In this document: positions 15,016 to 22,529 of the stretch, in pieces
Layout: each line of letters opens with the position of its first letter
Numbering within the stretch: the stretch's first letter is position 1
DNA from: Formivibrio sp.
GTDB lineage: Bacteria; Pseudomonadota; Gammaproteobacteria; Burkholderiales; Chitinibacteraceae
Assembly (NCBI GenBank): GCA_031291275.1
Contig: JARLJJ010000633.1
Coordinates: 24,726 to 88,725 of the forward strand
Direction: 5' to 3'
Length of the DNA stretch: 64,000 nt
The notes under the pieces: model-generated
What the model was told of the DNA's origin: nothing
What the model saw: only the letters and a program-made list of their open reading frames with translations
The model's database searches: none
Translations under genes and position numbers: made by a program

Positions 15016-15372
15016 ATGAATTCAAGGATGGAAGTGTTGCTGTCAGGATGGGGTAGATGGGCGGCCAAAGGCGGGGCGAAGAGTGTTGGCTACCCACGGG
15101 TTTCCCCGATGTTTCGCGATGCGCGTAGCGGTAATTACGAGTCATCACTTCCGTCTGGTCTTGGTAGTGCAGATTTCGAATGTGTCGATAAAGCCGTGAA
15201 TGGATTGCCAGAATTTTTGCGAGCCGTGTTGATACATCGCTATGTCATGGGGAGGTCTGATCGTGAAATAGCCTGTTTCGTCGGATGTACTCATGTATGT
15301 GTTGGGCGTTTCATTCGGAGGGCGTTCGAATTTCTTGAAAATATTATGTTTGAGGACTTGACCGTAGCGTAG
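15016..15372 (+). CDS. Q-like antitermination protein
   Basis: 118 residues. The N-terminal EVLLSGWGRWAAKGGAKSVGYP resembles phage antitermination protein Q (PF06530-type). The C-terminal segment RYVMGRSDREIACFVGCTHVCVGRFIRRAFEFLE is a sigma-region-4-like HTH. Such proteins let RNA polymerase pass terminators of the late operon. Here it sits inside the packaging/head cluster instead of before it, with an intrinsic terminator 50 bp after its stop. Confidence 0.7.
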   Translation: MNSRMEVLLSGWGRWAAKGGAKSVGYPRVSPMFRDARSGNYESSLPSGLGSADFECVDKAVNGLPEFLRAVLIHRYVMGRSDREIACFVGCTHVCVGRFIRRAFEFLENIMFEDLTVA

Positions 15373-15420
15373 TTCGTTACCATAATATGCAAAGTTAGAT
15401 AGACTTTTATAGCTACGTCC

Positions 15421-15451
15421 AAAGCCCGAGTGCATCCGCCTCGGGCTTTTT
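15421..15451 (+). terminator. Intrinsic terminator downstream of the Q-like gene
   Basis: AAAGCCCGAG / CTCGGGCTTT stem followed by T residues, immediately ahead of the GpZ-like gene. A natural site of Q-type antitermination. Confidence 0.8.
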
Positions 15452-15466
15452 GCATTCGAGGCCCGC

Positions 15467-16045
15467 ATGATCAAAATCAACGTCCAGGTGGATATTGATC
15501 GTGCGATCAGTAAGCTCGCCCATGTTCCAAGCGAAGTGCAAGATAAGGCGCTTCCGCGCGCACTCAACAAGACTGCCAGTCAAGCCAAAGTCCAAGCATC
15601 CCGCGAAATACGTAACGCTGGGTATGGGTTAAAAGTATCTGAAATTAAGAAAGCCATTGCTATCCGCCGCGCTAATCGTAGCGATCTCGTTGCTTCGGTC
15701 TATGCGTCTGGTCGGCCTATTGCGCTTATCAATTACAACGCGAGGCAAACCAAGGCTGGCGTCACGGTATCCGTAAAAAATGGGCGCAAGCTGATCCGTG
15801 GTGCCTTCATCGCCACGATGCCTAGCGGGCACACCGGCGTCTATGAGCGTGTTGGCAGCGGTCATAAAAAGGTGATGCATAACGGCGCTGCCCAGTGGCG
15901 CGGCCTGCCGATCAAGGAACTTTTCGGGCCCTCTATTCCTTCGGCTTTTATGAATGAAACCGTGCAGAACGCACTGGTGACCGCTATTCGCGAGCGCTTC
16001 CCGCGCCTATTTGCGCATGAGATCGCCTACTTGGGGCTGAAATGA
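15467..16045 (+). CDS. Minor tail protein Z-like (GpZ)
   Basis: 192 residues; begins MIKINVQVDIDRAISKLAHVP with the GpZ pattern of ALPRALNKTASQAKVQ, an Arg-rich stretch (IAIRRANRSD) and a C-terminal FMNETVQNALVTAIRERFPRLF. Acts in tail completion and DNA injection in lambda. Its place between terminase and portal is unusual relative to lambda but common in such phages. Overlaps the next gene by 4 nt. Confidence 0.8.
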   Translation: MIKINVQVDIDRAISKLAHVPSEVQDKALPRALNKTASQAKVQASREIRNAGYGLKVSEIKKAIAIRRANRSDLVASVYASGRPIALINYNARQTKAGVTVSVKNGRKLIRGAFIATMPSGHTGVYERVGSGHKKVMHNGAAQWRGLPIKELFGPSIPSAFMNETVQNALVTAIRERFPRLFAHEIAYLGLK

Positions 16046-16584
16046 GGATTTTTTCCAAACTCCTGCAGGGTGATTCAGCTTTTTGGATCGACGATGCGCT
16101 GATTGATGGCAATAACCGCGATCTGACCAGCGACCTATATACCCTGTCCTATGTAATCGCCGGCCCGATTGCTCAACCGTTGACGCTGACCGCTGATCCA
16201 GATGGTGGCGGTTGGAAGACCACTCTGACAACAACTGCTAGTGCCGCACTTGTACCGGGCCGCTACTGGTGGCAGGCAGTTCTGACATCGGCTACTGAGC
16301 GAATCACTGTCGACAGTGGCGAACTGGAAATCAAACAGAACATTGCCCTTGCTGGCGCGAGCTTTGATGGGCGTACTCCGGCAGAAAAAGCGTTGTCCGA
16401 CGCAGAAGCTGCTCTGTCGCAATATAAGGCCAGCGGTGGGCGCATTAAGTCTTACACCATCGGTACCCGTACCATGACCTTCGAAGATGGCTCCGCCATC
16501 CTGGCGCAGATCAGCTACTGGAAAATCAAGGTCCGTACCGAGCAAGGCCGTTCGCGCAATCTGCTGGCGAGGTTCAAACGATGA
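16042..16584 (+). CDS. gpW-like head-tail connector with an added N-terminal domain
   Basis: 180 residues. The first about 100 residues form a beta-rich domain (LTLTADPDGGGWKTTL, PGRYWWQAVLTSATERI). The C-terminal part (PAEKALSDAEAALSQYKASGG then SYTIGTRTMTFEDGSAIL) resembles lambda gpW, which seals the portal. Overlaps GpZ before it and the portal after it by 4 nt each. gpW itself is about 68 residues, so this looks like a fusion. Confidence 0.6.
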   Translation: MRIFSKLLQGDSAFWIDDALIDGNNRDLTSDLYTLSYVIAGPIAQPLTLTADPDGGGWKTTLTTTASAALVPGRYWWQAVLTSATERITVDSGELEIKQNIALAGASFDGRTPAEKALSDAEAALSQYKASGGRIKSYTIGTRTMTFEDGSAILAQISYWKIKVRTEQGRSRNLLARFKR

Positions 16585-18221
16585 GCTGGTACAACGAACA
16601 GCGCGTGAGCCAGCCGGGATCCGTAATACTGAATGCCTTCGTCGCTCAGCAGCAGGCCGCGCGCCAAGCAAAGACCGGCAAGCGCTCCTACGCCGGCGCT
16701 GCCGTCAATCGCCTGACCTCCGACTGGACAGCGCTGCAAACCTCTGCCGATTCAGAAATCCTGACCAGCCTGCGCCTGCTGCGCTCGCGCAGCAGGCAGA
16801 TGGTGCGCGACAACGCCCATGCCCGCAACGCCGTGCGCATCGTGCAGAACAACGTGGTCGGCCAGGGCATTGGCCTGCAAGCCACTGTCGCCAATGCCCG
16901 TGGGGCACTGCAGGAAAAAACCAATTCTGCCATCGAAACCGCCTGGCTGAAATGGACCGAGAAAACCACCTGTCACACAGCCGGACTGCTGGCGTTGCCG
17001 GAAATGCTGCGCCTGGCCGCCGGCCAACTGGTCGAAGCTGGCGAAGTGCTGATCCGCAAGGTTAGAAAACAAATGGGTGGCGGCCAGATCCCGTTGGCTC
17101 TCGAAGTGATCGAAGCCGACCGACTGATGGATCAGTGGCAGACCGCTGTTAATCCGGAAACCGGCAATGCCATTCGAATGGGTGTCGAAAGCGACACATG
17201 GGGGCGCCCGGTTGCCTATTGGCTGTGGCCGACACACCCCGGCGATTACCAGTTCAAGACCTTCATCCCGTCGAAGTTCCTGCGCATTCCGGCCGACGAG
17301 ATCATCCACCTGTACATCATCGAGCGCTGGCCGCAGACCCGTGGCGTGCCCTGGTTTCATGCCGTGCTGCGCCGCATGAATGACATGGCCGGCTACACCG
17401 AAGCCGAGATCGTCGCCGCCCGCGCCTCAGCCGCAATCGTCGGTTTCATTAAGAGCCCGGAAGCCGAGCCCGGCGACGAAGCCGAAGGCGACGACGCCAT
17501 CACCACGTTCGAGCCGGGCACCATCAAGAGCTTGCTTCCTGGGGAGGAATTCCAAGGCTTCAACCCGACGCGCCCGAATTCCGCGCTTGAGCCTTTCATG
17601 CGCTACATGCTGCGCGAAATGGCGGCCGGTGTCGGCACCAGTTACGAAAGCCTGTCGCGCGACTACTCCCAGTCGAACTACTCCAGCTCGCGCCTAGCCC
17701 TGCTCGACGATCGTGACCTGTGGCGCGTGCTGCAGGGCTGGATGATTCGCTCGCTGCTGGTCGATGTGTACCGCGAATGGCTCGATGCCGCCGTGCTGTG
17801 CGGCGCCGTGCCCATTGCCGACTACTACAGCAACCGCGAAAAATATCAGTCCTGCCGCTTCAAGCCGCGCGGCTGGTCGTGGATCGACCCGACCAAGGAA
17901 GTCAACGCCTACCGACTGGCCGTCCGTGCCGGCTTCATGACCGTCGACGACGTGATCAGCATCACCGGTGGCGGCGTCGATTCTGAAGACGTTTTCAAGG
18001 CCCGCCGGCAAGAGCTTGATCTGATGGGTGAGTTGGAGCTGGTCTTCGATACCGACCCGGCGCAGGTGAATGACAAGGGGCAAGTGCAGGCGGCAACTCC
18101 CGAAAATGCTGCGGATTCCGATCCAAATGAGTCTCCCTCGCAAGAGATGGATGAAGCCGATCCAGAGCAGGGCAGTGCAGCTGACGACGTCGCAGCAGAC
18201 CAGACAACAGGAGATCAGTAA
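16581..18221 (+). CDS. Portal protein (lambda family)
   Basis: 546 residues. The lambda gpB-type core is clear: SLRLLRSRSRQMVRDNAHARN, VVGQGIGLQA, EVIEADRLMDQW and HLYIIERWPQTRGVPWFHAVL. An acidic/Gln-rich C-terminus (DEADPEQGSAADDV) follows. Forms the dodecameric DNA gate of the capsid. Overlaps its neighbours on both sides by short coupling overlaps. Confidence 0.95.
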   Translation: MSWYNEQRVSQPGSVILNAFVAQQQAARQAKTGKRSYAGAAVNRLTSDWTALQTSADSEILTSLRLLRSRSRQMVRDNAHARNAVRIVQNNVVGQGIGLQATVANARGALQEKTNSAIETAWLKWTEKTTCHTAGLLALPEMLRLAAGQLVEAGEVLIRKVRKQMGGGQIPLALEVIEADRLMDQWQTAVNPETGNAIRMGVESDTWGRPVAYWLWPTHPGDYQFKTFIPSKFLRIPADEIIHLYIIERWPQTRGVPWFHAVLRRMNDMAGYTEAEIVAARASAAIVGFIKSPEAEPGDEAEGDDAITTFEPGTIKSLLPGEEFQGFNPTRPNSALEPFMRYMLREMAAGVGTSYESLSRDYSQSNYSSSRLALLDDRDLWRVLQGWMIRSLLVDVYREWLDAAVLCGAVPIADYYSNREKYQSCRFKPRGWSWIDPTKEVNAYRLAVRAGFMTVDDVISITGGGVDSEDVFKARRQELDLMGELELVFDTDPAQVNDKGQVQAATPENAADSDPNESPSQEMDEADPEQGSAADDVAADQTTGDQ

Positions 18222-20224
18222 TGACCACCCGAAAAATGCCGGCCATGCTCGGCCCGCAAAAGCGCTCGTTCACGCTGTCGATCGATGGCGCTGCAGTCGA
18301 TACCGAGGCCCGGACCTGTGAACTGTCGTTCTCGTCTGAGGCGCCAGTCGACATGTGGTACGGCACAGAGATTCTGAGCCACGCCCCAGGCTGCATGCGC
18401 GTCGGTGATCGGCAGAGCAGCCTGCCACTACTCTTTAACCACGATCTCAACGATCTACTAGGTAAGGTCGAGTCCATCTCCATCGACCCCGACCGCAAGG
18501 GCCGAGCCTTGGTCCGCTTTGGAAAGGACGCGCGCGGCGACTGGGCGATGGGCCAAGCCGCCGATGGAATTCTAATCAACGTCAGCTTCATGTACCGCGT
18601 CTTCAAAGCCGTCGAGGACAGCGAAACCGAAACCTACACTGCCATCGATTGGGAGCCGTACGAAATTTCCCTGGTCACGGTCCCGGCTGATTCCAGTGTC
18701 GGTGTCGGCCGTTCGGCTTCCGGAGATACTGAAAACCCGGTCCTGATCACATCGCAGCGCGAGGCGCCCCCACCCGCTGCAGAACCGCAAACCCAGCCCG
18801 CTTCGGCGGGTTTTTTTTCGCCTGACGAAAGTCGGCAACAAGCCCCGGCAGCCGCCGGCAACCCTCCCGAAAGGAAAATAGAAATGTCCCAAGTCGCCCA
18901 ACACGGGGCCGGTGCCGCCGTCCCTGAAATCGAAACCCGCCGTCTCGGCGCTGAGGAAGAACGCAAGCGCGCAGCCGAAATTGATGCCATGTGCCGCGCC
19001 CACCAAGTTCCCGAAGAGCTACGCGCCGGCCTGATCCAGCGCGGCGCCAGCATCGAGGAAGCCCGCGGCGCCGTGCTTGATTTGCAGCTGCAGCGCGGCG
19101 CGAAACAAGTCTCCGCCGGCAATGGCAATAGCCCGGATCTCTCTGAAAAGGAAAAGGCCCGCTATTCCATGATCCGCGCCGTCAATGCCGCACTATCCGG
19201 CAGCTGGAAGGAAGCCGGATTCGAACTGGAAGTCTCGAACGACATCGGTAAGCGCATGGGCAAACAGACCGGCGGCTTTTTCATGCCGACCGACCTTCCG
19301 TTCGCGATGCGCGCGCCGCTCTCCGCAGGCGCAGCTGCTACTGGCGGCGTGATGGTGGCCACCAACCTGCTGTCTGGTGCCTTTATTGAACTGTTGCGCA
19401 ACAAGGCGCGCGTCCTGCAGTTGGGGGCTACGGTGCTGTCCGGTCTTGTCGGTAACGTCGACATCCCACGCCAGATCGGTGCTTCAACTGCGTACTGGGT
19501 TGGCGATGCTGATTCCTTGACAGAAAGCGAACCGACCTTCGACAAGCTGTCTTTGGCCTACAAGACCATCGGCGCGAAGGGGGTGATCTACCGCACCATG
19601 CTGGCCCAATCCACGCCGGATGCTGAAATGCTGCTGCGTGCCGATCTGCTGGCCATCATCGCACTCGGTATCGATGCTGCCGCCTTGTACGGGGCAGGCT
19701 CTGGTGCGGTTCCGCGCGGTATTGCCAATACCTCCGGCATCGGCTCTGTCATCGGCGGTACCAACGGCGCGGCGATTACCATCGATAACCTGATCGATAT
19801 GGAAACTGCCGCATTGTCAGCCAACGTTGACGAAACCAACCTGGCTTACTTGGCCAACGCCAAGACCGTCGGCGCGCTTAAGAAACTCAAATCTTCCACT
19901 GGACAATATTTATGGACGAACAACCCTGGTGGACAGCGGTCTGCCACTCCGGGCGAGATCAACGGCTATCAAGTTGCCCGCTCCAACCAAGTGCGCAGCA
20001 ATTTGACCAAGGGCACAGCTTCCGGCATTTGCTCTGAGCTGTTCTTCGGCGATTTCAGTCAGGTGGTCATGGGCGAGTGGGGGGTTCTGGAAATCCTTCC
20101 GAATGCGCTGGCTGAGCCGTATTACAGCCAAGGTGCCGTGCAGCTGCGCGCTCTGCAGTCGCTCGATATCGGCCTGCGTCATCCGCAAGCTTTCACTGTC
20201 ATGTCCGATGCGCTGACCTCGTAA
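18221..20224 (+). CDS. Prohead protease-major capsid protein fusion (HK97 type)
   Basis: 667 residues. Residues about 1-175 are an HK97-type prohead protease (LLFNHDLNDLLGKVESI, then YEISLVTVPADSSVGVGRS with catalytic His and Ser regions). A Gln/Pro/Ala-rich linker follows. From about 222 an assembly delta domain begins (IETRRLGAEEERKRAAEI) and then the HK97 capsid fold (LLSGAFIELLRNKARVLQLG ... SQVVMGEWGVLEI). ATG 18884 is in frame, opens MSQVAQHG and has AAGGA upstream, so free capsid protein of 446 residues is probably also made. A terminator-like hairpin lies in the linker. Confidence 0.93.
   Translation: MTTRKMPAMLGPQKRSFTLSIDGAAVDTEARTCELSFSSEAPVDMWYGTEILSHAPGCMRVGDRQSSLPLLFNHDLNDLLGKVESISIDPDRKGRALVRFGKDARGDWAMGQAADGILINVSFMYRVFKAVEDSETETYTAIDWEPYEISLVTVPADSSVGVGRSASGDTENPVLITSQREAPPPAAEPQTQPASAGFFSPDESRQQAPAAAGNPPERKIEMSQVAQHGAGAAVPEIETRRLGAEEERKRAAEIDAMCRAHQVPEELRAGLIQRGASIEEARGAVLDLQLQRGAKQVSAGNGNSPDLSEKEKARYSMIRAVNAALSGSWKEAGFELEVSNDIGKRMGKQTGGFFMPTDLPFAMRAPLSAGAAATGGVMVATNLLSGAFIELLRNKARVLQLGATVLSGLVGNVDIPRQIGASTAYWVGDADSLTESEPTFDKLSLAYKTIGAKGVIYRTMLAQSTPDAEMLLRADLLAIIALGIDAAALYGAGSGAVPRGIANTSGIGSVIGGTNGAAITIDNLIDMETAALSANVDETNLAYLANAKTVGALKKLKSSTGQYLWTNNPGGQRSATPGEINGYQVARSNQVRSNLTKGTASGICSELFFGDFSQVVMGEWGVLEILPNALAEPYYSQGAVQLRALQSLDIGLRHPQAFTVMSDALTS
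18797..18818 (+). terminator. Terminator-like hairpin inside the protease-capsid fusion gene
   Basis: CCCGC-TTCG-GCGGG followed by eight T, in frame within the linker of the fusion. By sequence it is as good as the terminator at 5604. It may attenuate transcription or mark a former gene boundary. Confidence 0.6.
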
Positions 20225-20248
20225 GCGTAACCAACCCATCAAACAACA

Positions 20249-20280
20249 GGGCGGCCATATGTGCCGCCCTTTTTCTTTTG
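20249..20280 (+). terminator. Intrinsic terminator after the capsid gene
   Basis: GGGCGGC / GCCGCCC arms around a 7-nt loop, then TTTTTCTTTT; 25 nt after the capsid stop and ahead of the 52-codon gene. Confidence 0.8.
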
Positions 20281-20289
20281 GAGATCGTC

Positions 20290-20448
20290 ATGGCTGTAAA
20301 AAAATTCACGGTTCGCGAGGGCTATTCCTATGAGCTCGGTGAAAAAGATTATGCCGCCGGGGAAGTGGTTGAGCTTGAAGAAGCACTTGGTAACAGTGCC
20401 CATCAACTTCAGTCCACTGAAGAAACTCAGACGGCCGGCTTGGCTTAA
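20290..20448 (+). CDS. Small head-associated protein, 52 residues
   Basis: Begins MAVKKFTVREGYSYELGEKD and continues AAGEVVELEE, then an acidic tail. Short proteins of this sort follow the capsid gene in many HK97-type phages and may be head decoration or connector factors. ATG 20290 follows a weak GGAG. Function not established. Confidence 0.6.
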   Translation: MAVKKFTVREGYSYELGEKDYAAGEVVELEEALGNSAHQLQSTEETQTAGLA

Positions 20449-20460
20449 AAGGGCAGATCG

Positions 20461-20733
20461 ATGTTCTGCGAGGATATGGCTGCATTTTTTGCCGATGGCG
20501 TTGTTGCAACATTCAACGGCGTCGACGCGAATGTCTGGCTCAACATGCCAGACCATTCCGTGCTCGGGGATATGCAGATTTCTTCCGAATACGCGATTGA
20601 GTTCGTGACCGGCGCTCTTCCTGGCATTGCGCATGGGCGATCTATCACTGTTGATGGCATTGCGTACACCGTGCGCGAAGTCACCAAGATCGACGACGGC
20701 GCGACCAGTGTCGCCACATTAAGCAAATCATGA
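20461..20733 (+). CDS. Head-tail joining protein
   Basis: 90 residues, beta-rich: MFCEDMAAFFADGVVATFNG, then GDMQISSEYAIEFVTG and VDGIAYTVREVTKIDDG. Matches the lambda FII/Gifsy-type head-tail attachment proteins in length, position and fold pattern. Overlaps the next gene by 4 nt. Confidence 0.7.
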   Translation: MFCEDMAAFFADGVVATFNGVDANVWLNMPDHSVLGDMQISSEYAIEFVTGALPGIAHGRSITVDGIAYTVREVTKIDDGATSVATLSKS

Positions 20734-21131
20734 CTCCCGCAGAAAACATCCTGTCGACCATAGAGGCCGCGCTGTTATCGGCTGGGTTGTCGGCCAGTGT
20801 CGAGCGTGATCGCACAACCCCATTCCAGATCGATGAACTGCCTGGCGTGGTGATCAAGCCAAAACATGAAGAGTCGGTGCCATGGGGTAATCGAAATTTG
20901 CGCAGCACCTTGATTGTCGAGATTGAAGTGAATGTGCGCGGCGCTGTTCCAAGCACTCTTGCCGACCCTATTACCGAAAAGATTGATGCTGCGCTGATTG
21001 CTAATCAATCGCTGGCGGGGCTCATTGCCAAGCTATTCAGGTCTGGCAAGGAATGGGAGTTCAGCGATAGCGACGGTACGGGTGTAAAGCTAGTCATCAC
21101 TTATCAGATTCACCACATAGAGCCGGCTTAG
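20730..21131 (+). CDS. Tail terminator-like protein (gpU-like)
   Basis: 133 residues: MTPAENILSTIEAALLSAG, LPGVVIKPKHEESVPWGNRN, then LIVEIEVNVRGAVPS and GVKLVITYQIHH. The strand pattern and position just before the tube gene fit the lambda gpU-type tail terminator, which caps the tail tube. A short hairpin with eight T follows. Confidence 0.65.
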   Translation: MTPAENILSTIEAALLSAGLSASVERDRTTPFQIDELPGVVIKPKHEESVPWGNRNLRSTLIVEIEVNVRGAVPSTLADPITEKIDAALIANQSLAGLIAKLFRSGKEWEFSDSDGTGVKLVITYQIHHIEPA

Positions 21132-21143
21132 CCGGTTTTTTTT
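21123..21143 (+). terminator. Short hairpin with T-run before the tail tube gene
   Basis: CCGGC-TTA-GCCGG followed by eight T. The stem is only 5 bp, so its strength is uncertain; the tube SD lies just after it. Confidence 0.5.
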
Positions 21144-21159
21144 ATGGAAAGGAAACATC

Positions 21160-21918
21160 ATGATTAACTTTGGTTCCGGCATTTTGTTTGCTGTACCGAC
21201 TGCGGATTCCACTGGTGCGGCGATTGCCAATGCCACGCCAGTGCAATTCGGCAATCTGCAGGATATTTCTGTCGATATCAGCTTTGAAGAAAAACTGCTT
21301 TACGGTGGTAAGAAATTCCCGATTGCGTTCGGTCAAGGCAAAGGCAAAATCGGCGTAAAAGCCAAAAGCGCCACCATTAACGGCAGTATTTTTGGCGACT
21401 TGTTCCTTGGGACTGGTTCAACCGCCGGCATCAAGGGGATTGTCCAAAACTTTCCCGCGGCTGTACCGGCAAGTACGCCGTATACGCTGACCATTGCCCC
21501 ACCCAATACTGGCACGTTTACAAACGATCTTGGCGTTCTCAATACTGCTACCGGGCTTCCATTAAAGCGCGTAGCGAGCGCACCAACCGCTGGCCAGTAT
21601 TCCGTATCTGCCGGTGTCTACACGTTCGCAGCAGCGGATTCTGGTAATGCCGTGCTGATCAGCTACGAGTACACCGCAACCAGCACTACGGCCAAGAACG
21701 GAACCATCACCAATCAACTGATGGGATATGCCCCCTCGGTCAAAATGTATTTGACCAACCAGTATGGCGGGAACGGACTGAACCTGGTGCTCAATGCTTG
21801 TACCGCTAGCAAGCTTTCCATGCCTTTCAAGAATGACGATTTCAGCATCAATGAACTCGACTTTTCCGCATTCGCCGACGCATCGGGTTCCATCGGCTAC
21901 TGGTCAACCACGGAGTAA
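21160..21918 (+). CDS. Major tail tube protein
   Basis: 252 residues, beta-rich: VQFGNLQDISVDISFEEK, LYGGKKFPIAFGQGKGKIG near the N-terminus (tube beta-sandwich), and an inserted Ig-like region (PYTLTIAPPNTGTF...). The C-terminal MPFKNDDFSINELDFSAFAD is a frequent tail tube ending. Position between gpU-like and tail chaperone supports the call. SD AAAGGA before ATG. Confidence 0.82.
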   Translation: MINFGSGILFAVPTADSTGAAIANATPVQFGNLQDISVDISFEEKLLYGGKKFPIAFGQGKGKIGVKAKSATINGSIFGDLFLGTGSTAGIKGIVQNFPAAVPASTPYTLTIAPPNTGTFTNDLGVLNTATGLPLKRVASAPTAGQYSVSAGVYTFAAADSGNAVLISYEYTATSTTAKNGTITNQLMGYAPSVKMYLTNQYGGNGLNLVLNACTASKLSMPFKNDDFSINELDFSAFADASGSIGYWSTTE

Positions 21919-21924
21919 TTGGCA

Positions 21925-22224
21925 ATGAGCAAGAAAATCACTGTTGGCGAGCGTGAATTTACGCTCTTCCCTTGCCCGAAAATTGGCCTTTCTGCCATGG
22001 GAAACAATTTCCGTGAACTTGGAGCGTATTCCGAAGTTGGCCTTGAGATGCTAGTTCTTGGCATCTATTACGGCGTCAAACGCGGGGCTTTGAACGATGA
22101 AAGCATCACCCGAGAGTTTTTTGAATGGAACATTGATGCGATCAATATGCCGCAACTTATTAAGGATTTTGTTGAGGTTAATGGCCTTAATGCTGCTGCG
22201 GAAGCTGCAGCGGGGGAAGCCTGA
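21925..22224 (+). CDS. Tail assembly chaperone G-like
   Basis: 99 residues (MSKKITVGEREFTLFPCPKI, then VLGIYYGVKRG and PQLIKDFVEVNGL), ending in an Ala/Glu-rich tail. It is the first of two overlapping frames before the tape measure. Start ATG 21925 has GGAG upstream; TTG 21919 is in frame. A GGGGGAA run at 22212-22218 permits a minus-one shift into the T-like frame. Confidence 0.78.
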   Translation: MSKKITVGEREFTLFPCPKIGLSAMGNNFRELGAYSEVGLEMLVLGIYYGVKRGALNDESITREFFEWNIDAINMPQLIKDFVEVNGLNAAAEAAAGEA

Positions 22225-22529
22225 CCGGGGGAATCGACTGGGACGAAACCACGGCCCACGTCTGCCAGAGTCTTGGCTGGACGTGGGATTACTGTGAATG
22301 GAATCTTGATATCCCCCGGCTGGTAGCGCTTAACCGCTACTGGGCAAATAACCCACCCGTCCATGTAATGGTTGCCGGATATTTAGGCATTAAGCCAAAA
22401 AATGGAAGCAATGCAGTACAACCAACGCCTGAAGAATTGAGCATGTTTGGCGAAGATCCACAGTTACCCCCGCTATTTACGTCAGCGGATGATTACCTGT
22501 GGCAGAAGGAAAACCATGGCAAACAATGA
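22212..22529 (+). CDS. Tail assembly chaperone T-like extension, read by minus-one frameshift
   Basis: An open frame without its own start that follows the G-like gene. It encodes GIDWDETTAHVCQSLGWTWD, CEWNLDIPRLVALNRYW and VMVAGYLGI, a pattern of the lambda T-type C-terminal domain. The G frame passes the GGGGGAA run (22212-22218), and a minus-one slip enters this frame before the G stop at 22222. The stop at 22527 lies 14 nt into the tape measure gene. The fused GT protein would recruit tube subunits. Confidence 0.75.
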   Translation, partial: GGSLTGGIDWDETTAHVCQSLGWTWDYCEWNLDIPRLVALNRYWANNPPVHVMVAGYLGIKPKNGSNAVQPTPEELSMFGEDPQLPPLFTSADDYLWQKENHGKQ

